This document shows positions 1-7,035 of a DNA stretch of 64,000 bases, in pieces. The notes beneath the pieces were generated by a model, which saw only the letters and a list, made by a program, of their open reading frames with translations, was not told the DNA's origin and did no database searches. This stretch comes from Clostridia bacterium (GTDB taxonomy: Bacteria > Bacillota > Clostridia > Peptostreptococcales > Anaerovoracaceae), in contig JAUNMH010000001.1 of NCBI GenBank assembly GCA_030537495.1, positions 97,996 through 161,995 of the forward strand, given 5' to 3'. The position numbers were made by a program, and so were the translations under genes. Numbering within the stretch: the first letter of the stretch is position 1; each line of letters opens with the position of its first letter.

Positions 1-139
1 CCTCCGTCCCATGGCCCAAGAGCATTCTGGCTGAAGCCTTTGTCGCAGCTGCGGCGCAGCTTCCTGTCGTATAGCCAAAACGCATTTTCTTATTGTCCTT
101 GATGATATAGTAGTCTTCTATACCAGTCCTAAAACCCAT
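1..139 (-). CDS. cbiD: Cobalt-precorrin-5B C1-methyltransferase CbiD, N-terminal part (cut by window edge)
   Basis: Only the first 46 codons are in the window; the rest lies beyond the left edge. The translation contains RFGYTTGSCAAAATKA, the hallmark N-terminal glycine/serine-rich motif of CbiD, which in the anaerobic B12 pathway methylates cobalt-precorrin-5B at C1. The chosen ATG follows the ABC ATPase stop by 31 bases and has only a weak purine-rich site (AAAGATAAAAAG). An internal ATG at 85, directly before RFGYTTG, has a better AAGGA at about 10 bases, so the true start is uncertain. Position as seventh gene of the riboswitch operon links the transporter upstream to corrin synthesis. 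Confidence 0.85.
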   Translation of the reverse strand, partial: MGFRTGIEDYYIIKDNKKMRFGYTTGSCAAAATKASARMLLGHGTE

Positions 140-170
140 CTTTTTATCTTTCTTGAATTGTTCACTATCA

Positions 171-1271
171 TTAGTATTCTTCAAGCTTTCCCTCTTTTCT
201 CGCCTCTTCAACAAGGTCAAGGATTTTCTTATTATATGTGCCTATATCGGCACCTGCGTAAATTACGCGTTCGCACTGCTTCATTGCAGTTCTTGCTTTT
301 TCTATAGCCGATTCACTAATGGCGCAGAAAGGCTTTTCTTCTATTATTTCTGTTGCCAGAAGCCTTGCCAGCTGATAATCCGTATCTCCCGGATAAAGAA
401 TACCTGCTATGAAAGGAGTATTTTCCTTTTGGAGCATTCTGTAAGTTTTGATACCCTTGCCGCTTGAGGAAATTACCATTGTCTTTGGCTCTCCCTCAGG
501 TCTAGGCAGCTCAATGCTTCCGTACAGCGGGTCGAAGAAACCGTTGTCAATTTCATAAAGGCCCTTAATAGTCTCTTCGTCGAAGATTTCCTCAGGCTTG
601 CCGTAACGGTAGATTCTATCACCTTTTACACAGACGATTTTATCTGAAATCTTCTGGGCCAGGTCAATTTCATGAAGGCTCATAATTACTGTAATATTAT
701 TTTCCTTTGCCATACCTCTCAGTATGGAAAGAAGCTCAAGCTTGTATTTTACATCCAGGAAGGATGTAGGCTCGTCAAGGATTATGGCATCCGGTTCCTG
801 GCAAATTGCTCGAGCTAGTAGAACTCTCTGCCTCTGGCCATCGCTGATAGCGCTGAAGTCCCTGCCTCCCAGCTCAGTTGCGTGAACCGCAGCTAGAGCT
901 GCCTCAACTTTCTCCTGATCCTCGTAACTCAGGATTCCCAGTCTTCCTGTGTATGGATATCGGCCTGTTGCCACAATGTCATAGCATGTCATCAGCTCAG
1001 TTTTGATTCTTTCTGTAAGAACCACCGCCATTTTTACGGCCAGTTCTTTGAAGGATAAATCCTTAAGATTCCCTCCATCTAGAACCACATTTCCGTTTAT
1101 GATTTCAAGCTGTCTGGTTATGCTCTTTAGAATTGTGGACTTTCCTGCTCCGTTTGGTCCTATAAGGGTTACAATTTCGCCCCTCTTAATGTCGAAGCAG
1201 ATGTCTTCTATTAAAGCTTTTTTATTGTATCCAACCGAAAGGTTGTTAATTTCAAAATAATTCTCACTCAT
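171..1271 (-). CDS. BtuD/FepC-type ABC transporter ATPase with extra C-terminal domain
   Basis: Cytoplasmic ATPase of a type II (B12/siderophore/heme) importer. Walker A GPNGAGKST lies near residues 38-46, Walker B IILDEP near 163-168 and the switch histidine at 200. The ABC signature reads ISDGQ (142-146) rather than LSGGQ. FepC/BtuD ATPases are usually about 250-270 residues; this one is 366. Residues 260-366 form an added alpha/beta, Rossmann-like segment (TMVISSSGKG, FIAGILYPGDTDY, CERVIYAGADIG). Its start codon overlaps the permease stop by four bases, so the two are translationally coupled. The substrate is inferred from context (cbiD, cbiK, cobalamin riboswitch) to be a corrinoid, cobalt complex or heme-like molecule. 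Confidence 0.88.
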   Translation of the reverse strand: MSENYFEINNLSVGYNKKALIEDICFDIKRGEIVTLIGPNGAGKSTILKSITRQLEIINGNVVLDGGNLKDLSFKELAVKMAVVLTERIKTELMTCYDIVATGRYPYTGRLGILSYEDQEKVEAALAAVHATELGGRDFSAISDGQRQRVLLARAICQEPDAIILDEPTSFLDVKYKLELLSILRGMAKENNITVIMSLHEIDLAQKISDKIVCVKGDRIYRYGKPEEIFDEETIKGLYEIDNGFFDPLYGSIELPRPEGEPKTMVISSSGKGIKTYRMLQKENTPFIAGILYPGDTDYQLARLLATEIIEEKPFCAISESAIEKARTAMKQCERVIYAGADIGTYNKKILDLVEEARKEGKLEEY

Positions 1272-2317
1272 ATTCTGCTACGCTTTCTTATCATCATGTA
1301 AATTACAATAGGCGCTCCGAATATTGATGTAACTGTACTGATACTCAGCTCTACCGGCGCAAATGCGGTTCTCGCTATAAGGTCGCAAAGCATACAGAAC
1401 ACTGCTCCGCATATAAATGCTCCCGGTATTACAACTAGCGGCTTGGACGTTCCCAAACTGCCTTTTGCAATGAAAGGTACTGCAATTCCTACGAAGGAAA
1501 TTGGTCCTGCGAAAGCTGTTACACATGCGGAAAGCATGCTGGACAGCAGAATTAACAAGATTCTAAAAACCTTAATATTTACGCCCATACTCTGCGCGTA
1601 AGCTTCGCCTAGCTGAAAAGCCCCTATTGGTTTTGACATTGCCATGGTCAAAATAGTCGTAATACCTACAACGATGATACCTACCTGAACGTTGCTCCAG
1701 CTCATTCCGGAGAAGCTTCCCAGGGACCAGTTATGCAAGTTTACGATATCGGAGTCGCTGGCGAATGTAACAGTGAAATCTGTTACCGCCGAGCAGATGT
1801 ATCCAATCATGATACCTGCAACTAACAAAGCCGCCATATTCTTAATTCGCCTTGCCACCAAGAGGATGAAACCTGTTGATAGCAGTGAGCCGACAAAGGC
1901 TGCCATAATAAGGGGATACGATGACAGGGTATACGCATACTTAAGTCCGACTATCATTGTCAATGCAACCACCATCTTTGCTCCTGAAGAAATTCCGAGA
2001 ACGTAAGGTCCTGCTATAGGATTCTCGAAAAACGTCTGAAGCAAAAAACCCGAAAGGGACAGTGCTCCTCCGAGCACTGCCGTCATTATTATTCTCGGCA
2101 GTCTGATATGCCAGATAATGTCCATTTCTCTCTCAGTTCCCTCTCTCAGAAACAGAGCCTTGAAAATGTTGGACACAGGCATATTGACGCTTCCGGTATT
2201 AATATTCAAAACAGTGATGGTGAAGAACGCAACAATGAGTATGGCAAAAACAAGCACGTATCTGCTTCTTCTCCGAAAAACCTCATTGTGAAAGCCTAAA
2301 TGATTATCTTTACTCAT
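1268..2317 (-). CDS. FecCD/BtuC-family ABC transporter permease
   Basis: Integral membrane half of the importer, 349 residues, the usual size for FecCD/BtuC permeases, with about ten hydrophobic helices starting near residue 20. The family motif is clear near residues 100-133: GGALSLSGFLLQ, FFENPIAGPYVLGISSGA. The C-terminal half carries FAGPISFVGIAVPFI, the segment that forms the coupling-helix region in this family. The start lies 15 bases after the binding-protein stop and has GGAGG just upstream. It works with the ATPase immediately downstream and the lipoprotein upstream. Confidence 0.92.
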   Translation of the reverse strand: MSKDNHLGFHNEVFRRRSRYVLVFAILIVAFFTITVLNINTGSVNMPVSNIFKALFLREGTEREMDIIWHIRLPRIIMTAVLGGALSLSGFLLQTFFENPIAGPYVLGISSGAKMVVALTMIVGLKYAYTLSSYPLIMAAFVGSLLSTGFILLVARRIKNMAALLVAGIMIGYICSAVTDFTVTFASDSDIVNLHNWSLGSFSGMSWSNVQVGIIVVGITTILTMAMSKPIGAFQLGEAYAQSMGVNIKVFRILLILLSSMLSACVTAFAGPISFVGIAVPFIAKGSLGTSKPLVVIPGAFICGAVFCMLCDLIARTAFAPVELSISTVTSIFGAPIVIYMMIRKRSRI

Positions 2318-2331
2318 TCACTCCTCCATCT

Positions 2332-3504
2332 TTACTTCATCTTAGTAAGGAATTCCATTTCTCCTGGATTTTCCTCAGTTAAAATCTTATTGAAATCCAT
2401 AATCATGTCGCTGATTACATCAGTGCGCTGATACATAGAATTTCCAGTCATATAACAGTGTCCTTCCTTAACAGCCTTGAACTTTTTGAAGATTGCGTCC
2501 TTTGCATAAAGGTCCTTCAGGCTCTTAACTGTGTTATCGATACTGCCGTTATATACAATGTAATCTGCGTCCACAGCCGCCTCATAGAAGCTCTCCATAG
2601 TCATTGAAACTGAAGCCTTTCCAGCCACGTCCTCAATTCCCTCGAAAGCATATTTCCCGCCGGCCATCTTGATCATTGTGGAAACATAGTCATGGCTGCT
2701 TCTTACAACAACCTTTCCGTCAGTTGTCACATAGAAGAAGGCAACTGTCTTCCCTGTGTTTTCCATATCGTCAAGCTGCTTGATTACTTTTTTCTGCTTT
2801 TCGAAGAACTCATTAGCTTCCTTTTCCTTACCGGTCAAAACCCCATAAGCCTTAATCCACTCTGTTCTTCCCAGCGGATTGCTCTCATAGCTAGAACGGT
2901 CAACAAATACAGGAAGTCCCAGTTCCTCAAACATTTCCTTAACCTCAGGGTTATGGTAAATCATTGTAGATTCAACTACTAGCTCGCAGTCATTGTCCAA
3001 AATCATTTCATAGTCCGGCTCATTGTACTTACCAGCATATGTCATCTTTCCTGACTTCAAAGCCTTCACAGCCGCATCCACGGACCAACCACTCGCATTA
3101 ACAGATGTCATAGTCACGTGGTCCATTGCCCCCATTGCATCAAACAGCGACATAGACGCAGTTGCAGCCAGATAAATATTATCCGCCGGCTCGTTTACAA
3201 CAACCAGTGAATCGTCCAGATTCTCCGGCACGTCCTTGCCTTCCGGAACCAGAAGGAATTTCTTATCTTCGTGAGTATCTATAACTGCGTAGCCGTCCTC
3301 ATACTTGAAGATGTCGAACTCTTGCGCGTAGTCCAAATCCACCTGCTCAGTGAAAGTCAGACCGTCAATCTTCGGTGCTCCTGCCTTGGTTGTATTTTCT
3401 GTACTGCCTCCGTCTCCAGAGCCTCCGCAAGCGGTGCACATTAGCATAATCGCCACACACAGAACTATCAAAACCCCCAAAGGCATACGTCTCTTATTTC
3501 TCAT
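2332..3504 (-). CDS. BtuF/FhuD-like substrate-binding lipoprotein
   Basis: 390-residue extracytoplasmic binding protein of the type III (single backbone helix) class. Residues 1-25 are a lipoprotein signal ending in LMCTAC, so Cys26 should be lipidated. The N-lobe runs to about residue 215 (LVVESTMIYHNPEVKEMFEEL, split here by a helix), the backbone helix is near 222-245, and the C-lobe (TVAFFYVTTDGK onward) runs to the end. Its first codons overlap the end of the upstream gene by 11 bases. The N-lobe is clearly paralogous to the C-terminal 250 residues of that gene. Ligand not known; the operon suggests a corrinoid or other cobalt/tetrapyrrole compound. Confidence 0.87.
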   Translation of the reverse strand: MRNKRRMPLGVLIVLCVAIMLMCTACGGSGDGGSTENTTKAGAPKIDGLTFTEQVDLDYAQEFDIFKYEDGYAVIDTHEDKKFLLVPEGKDVPENLDDSLVVVNEPADNIYLAATASMSLFDAMGAMDHVTMTSVNASGWSVDAAVKALKSGKMTYAGKYNEPDYEMILDNDCELVVESTMIYHNPEVKEMFEELGLPVFVDRSSYESNPLGRTEWIKAYGVLTGKEKEANEFFEKQKKVIKQLDDMENTGKTVAFFYVTTDGKVVVRSSHDYVSTMIKMAGGKYAFEGIEDVAGKASVSMTMESFYEAAVDADYIVYNGSIDNTVKSLKDLYAKDAIFKKFKAVKEGHCYMTGNSMYQRTDVISDMIMDFNKILTEENPGEMEFLTKMK

Positions 3505-5908
3505 TCTTATCTGCTTCCTTCTTATCTAACTTCTTTTCTATCTCTTTTGCTTCGTCATCGTAGACTTCTTTAGCCTTCTTCTGACAGCCGTAAACTGCTC
3601 CGTAAACCTTGACCCATTCAGCCTTTCCAAGTTCATCCTTTTCTGCTGCTGATCTATCAATGATTAGAGGAATTCCAAGGGTTGCAAATCTCTTTTCAAG
3701 TTTTTCAAGTTCTGCCTTAAGCTCCTTGGCTTCTTTCTTATCACAGTCCTTTTCTGGAATCATCTTGCCTGAGAAGAATGCAAGGTTAATCTTATTCTTA
3801 ATGATTTCCTTATAGTCTGTCTTCTCATACTTGCCCTTTGCTGCGATTTTCTTGGAAATTTCTAGGTCATCAATGAAATTTACGGCAGCTTTTGAAGCTG
3901 TGTAGGTTTTGTTCACTGGTCTCTGAATGATGACCATTTCTTTTTCCAAACCTGCAGGAACTTCTACACCCTTTGGAACTACCAGATAGTTGACAACCTT
4001 ACTATGGTAAAGCTCCTCTGTGATTTCTCCTGCTGACTTGGCAATTGGTTTGCCATCGTCATCGTATTCAACTTTTTCGGCTTCATCCTTGTCCTTTTCC
4101 TTGTATTTCAATGCCGAGTTCTTTGTCATTGAAATCTGAATCAATGTGACGCCTTTTTCGTAGTTGAAAATCTTAAAGTTCTTCGCATTCTTAACTTTTG
4201 TTGTTGATACATATTTCAGACCAGCAATTTCAGGTGCTTTCTTTGTAAGCTTGTTGTTGCTAACCGTGCTCATGGCCTTGCCGTCAGTTGCTTTTCCATC
4301 TTTGTCGATAGTCTTTGCATTGCCTGTGTCAGCGATATAAGGATAAATTGTATAACTTATCCAGTGTGGCTGTGACATTGCAACGGTTCTACCAACGATA
4401 GTGTTATTTGCATTAAGCTGTACCGGAATTGTGAAGGTGGACATTCCGCCTCCGCTCTTTGAGTAAACACGTCCGTTGGCCTTCAGCAGGTCGTAGCTTG
4501 GGCTTCCGAATTCGATTGTAGCATAAGCCTGTCCATTTGTTACAGTCAGCTTAGTGCACTGAATGTATGCAAGTCTTCCGCTTCCGCCTGACCAGCTGAA
4601 GCTGTCAAGAGCGTAAACCCCGTCCTTTAAGCCAGTCTTATTGTCAACTGCAGAGGTTTCTCTATTAGTATCTTTGTGGGATACTGAAGGCTTCTCTTGC
4701 TTGTCATCTTTTGGTTTTGATGGCTTGTTGTTAACGTTTGGAATTGTTGGAACATCTGGCTTGGACGGATTGTATGACTCTGCAGGAACCGCAGATGTTC
4801 CCGCCTTTACCTTTACAGCATTAGTGCTCTTAAAGATAACAGTGTGCTGATACCATCTGTCGCGGGCACTTGAATGCGCTGCCATCTTCAGTTCTGTGTC
4901 AAGGGCAGGGATTTCGAAGGTGTAAACATAATGCTTATTGTCTACGCTAAATTTAATCCACTTGTCCTTGGAAGCTTTGTCCGCTTCTTCCATTGTGCCT
5001 AGATAAAGGGCATCGTAGCCTGTACCTGTAAGGGCCATGGTAATCTGAAGCTTGCCGTTCTTCTTTTTTAGAATTGTGTACTTCTTTCCTTTTGCGTCTA
5101 ATGGAATGTAGAACATTCTGTTATCTGTATCGGAAATTACCTTATATGTTCCGTCTGCCAGCTTGTCCTGAGTTGTATCCTGTGGCTTGTCGCCAGGTTT
5201 TTCGGTCGGATCCTTGTCACTGCCAGTGCCGCCTTCTCCTGGAAGCTGGAAGCTTTCGTCGGATTTTGCTGAGGCAGCTGTCCATGTTGCCTTAATCACA
5301 TATTCGATGTCATGTGGCTCGCTCATTGCATAGGTAGTAGCAATAATAGTATTGTCTGCATTTGGAGTGATTGGAATGATGAAGGTTGAAGTTTTATTCG
5401 CTTCATCGATTGCACCCTTGTATTCAACTCCATTTACCACCATCTTTTTATAGTATTTACTGCTAAAAACAACTTTAGCTAAGAATCCATCTTTACTGTT
5501 CTTTACAGCAGGACAAGTGATTTTTACCTTTCCGGTGCCCCCTGTAGCAGTGAAGCTGTCTGGCTTATATACGCCATAAGCTTGTGCAGCCGCATCACCC
5601 TTGCTGTCTGCGTCTGCGCCAGTATTGCTGCCAGTACTGGTATCAGTATTTGTACCGGGCTTAGTTGTTGCGCCTGTTACAGTATCAACTTCTGCTGTTT
5701 TATTTTCTGCTGTAACAGAGTCCCCATTTGCTCCCTCTGCATCTAACTGGCTGCCATCTTCCGCAGTAACGCTCTCCTCACTTGCTACGACTGTTGCATC
5801 GCCAATTAGCGATGCGTTGTCTCCAAGGGCAAGTGCCGGTATAGCTTGAGTTCCTGCCAGGCAAAATGCCAAAGCCAGTGCTATAAATTTCTTTTTCAAA
5901 TCTTTCAT
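3494..5908 (-). CDS. Secreted multidomain protein: NEAT-like domains plus half of a BtuF-like fold
   Basis: 804 residues, no named family recognised over the full length. A Sec signal peptide occupies about 1-28 (AIPALALG), then a Thr/Ser/Asp-rich linker. Two related beta-domains (112-210 and 428-527) share a closing pattern, AMS-x-PH-x-I-x-Y. Between them a different domain (251-360) starts ADGTYKV and ends with an RWYQHTVIF strand. That layout resembles the heme-binding NEAT fold (opening DGxY, closing Y-D-H-x-Y strand) but the sequence is diverged. Residues 557-804 align with the N-lobe and backbone helix of the downstream binding protein but stop before any C-lobe. No sortase motif, SLH or choline-binding repeat is visible. 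Inferred role: extracellular capture and relay of substrate to the ABC importer. Confidence 0.75.
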   Translation of the reverse strand: MKDLKKKFIALALAFCLAGTQAIPALALGDNASLIGDATVVASEESVTAEDGSQLDAEGANGDSVTAENKTAEVDTVTGATTKPGTNTDTSTGSNTGADADSKGDAAAQAYGVYKPDSFTATGGTGKVKITCPAVKNSKDGFLAKVVFSSKYYKKMVVNGVEYKGAIDEANKTSTFIIPITPNADNTIIATTYAMSEPHDIEYVIKATWTAASAKSDESFQLPGEGGTGSDKDPTEKPGDKPQDTTQDKLADGTYKVISDTDNRMFYIPLDAKGKKYTILKKKNGKLQITMALTGTGYDALYLGTMEEADKASKDKWIKFSVDNKHYVYTFEIPALDTELKMAAHSSARDRWYQHTVIFKSTNAVKVKAGTSAVPAESYNPSKPDVPTIPNVNNKPSKPKDDKQEKPSVSHKDTNRETSAVDNKTGLKDGVYALDSFSWSGGSGRLAYIQCTKLTVTNGQAYATIEFGSPSYDLLKANGRVYSKSGGGMSTFTIPVQLNANNTIVGRTVAMSQPHWISYTIYPYIADTGNAKTIDKDGKATDGKAMSTVSNNKLTKKAPEIAGLKYVSTTKVKNAKNFKIFNYEKGVTLIQISMTKNSALKYKEKDKDEAEKVEYDDDGKPIAKSAGEITEELYHSKVVNYLVVPKGVEVPAGLEKEMVIIQRPVNKTYTASKAAVNFIDDLEISKKIAAKGKYEKTDYKEIIKNKINLAFFSGKMIPEKDCDKKEAKELKAELEKLEKRFATLGIPLIIDRSAAEKDELGKAEWVKVYGAVYGCQKKAKEVYDDEAKEIEKKLDKKEADKNEK

Positions 5909-5917
5909 CCCTCTTAT

Positions 5918-6943
5918 TTATTTAACTTTTACGATCTTAGCTGCTGACCATGCAGAAGTGTACTTTGTGCTTCCAATCTGCTGGTAAGTTCTAACCTTAA
6001 CGTAATATTTGTTTCCACTCTTAAGCTTTGTCTGTTTGTATGAAGTTACTGTGTTCTTCTTTACTGTAACTGTCTTTGCACCCTTGAAATTACTCTTAGT
6101 GCTGTACATAATCTGATATCCTGTTACATCTGCTGTTTTCTTAGCCCATGTAACCTTAAGTGTCTTCTTTGCAGGTGAAGTTACTGATTTCACAGTTGTC
6201 TTAGCAACCTTTGATAATGTAGTAACTGCCTTTACCTGACTCCAATCTGAGAAGTTCTGTGATACAGTGTCTCCAAATGGATTGATTTCAGCCTTAACTC
6301 TTAGGTAAACCTTTTCTCCAGGGTCAAGTCCCTTAACTAGGCATGAGTTAGCCTTTGTTTCAATTGTTCTCCATTCATCTGGTTCATCAACATTTCCTGT
6401 TGCACTTACATATAGCTGGTATCCTGTAGCGTGATCAGGCTTACTTGTCCACTTAACTTCTAGGGCCTTAGTGCCTCTTTTTACTGTTGTAATTTCAGGT
6501 GCTTCATTTTCTGTTGTGTAAAATACGATTTTACGATCGTACCATCTTTCTCTGCTCTTGCTATATGCTGCTAAATCAAATACCTTGCCAAATTCCTCTA
6601 ATGGAACTTCGTATGTGCTTCTTCCATCTTTGTCTACAACTTCAGGGATTTCCTTTGTTGCGTCCTTGTTAGCCTCAGCTTCTTCCTTAGTTCCTAAGAA
6701 TAACTTGCCGTATCCATCCCCGTTCAATCTTACATGCGCAACTGCCTTACCATCTTTTACTGTAACAGTACAAGTATTATGGTCCTCAGTTGCAATTTTC
6801 ATCATACTTGCGTTAATATACGCACTGGCTTTATAGGTTCCGTCTTCAAGGTTCTTCTCAGCGGCAAAAGCTCCAGTGCCTGAGGAAACCACCATTGCCA
6901 CCATGCACATCATAGCGATGGCTTTTTTATAAAATTTTTTCAT
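5918..6943 (-). CDS. Secreted NEAT-like domain protein with two Fn3 repeats
   Basis: 341 residues. Signal peptide about 1-27 (GTGAFA/A). Residues 32-143 are a NEAT-like domain: EDGTYKA opening, GYGKLFLGTKEEAE in the middle, and an RERWYDRKIVFY closing strand, the same pattern as residues 251-360 of the next gene. Two fibronectin type III-like domains follow (about 147-242 and 245-341), the last ending in the lysine-rich IVKVK tail seen in other exported proteins of this window. Ligand unknown; by neighbourhood it should bind a metal-tetrapyrrole or assist its transfer. It starts 92 bases after cbiK, across a strong hairpin, and ends 9 bases before the next gene. Confidence 0.75.
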   Translation of the reverse strand: MKKFYKKAIAMMCMVAMVVSSGTGAFAAEKNLEDGTYKASAYINASMMKIATEDHNTCTVTVKDGKAVAHVRLNGDGYGKLFLGTKEEAEANKDATKEIPEVVDKDGRSTYEVPLEEFGKVFDLAAYSKSRERWYDRKIVFYTTENEAPEITTVKRGTKALEVKWTSKPDHATGYQLYVSATGNVDEPDEWRTIETKANSCLVKGLDPGEKVYLRVKAEINPFGDTVSQNFSDWSQVKAVTTLSKVAKTTVKSVTSPAKKTLKVTWAKKTADVTGYQIMYSTKSNFKGAKTVTVKKNTVTSYKQTKLKSGNKYYVKVRTYQQIGSTKYTSAWSAAKIVKVK

Positions 6944-6972
6944 CTTTTCTAACCTCTTTTTTTCTTCTTTGA

Positions 6973-7016
6973 ATATGACAAGAAATCTGCCGATAAATCG
7001 GCAGATTTCGTCATAT
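6973..7016 (-). terminator. Strong intercistronic hairpin between cbiK and the NEAT-Fn3 gene
   Basis: A perfect 12-bp inverted repeat, GAAATCTGCCGA with a TAAA loop, is extended by ATATGAC/GTCATAT across a two-base bulge to about 19 bp. No uridine run follows, so complete termination is unlikely. It could instead set the level of the downstream genes or protect the cbiK message end. Confidence 0.6.
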
Positions 7017-7035
7017 AAATTAACTGCTTAATTTA

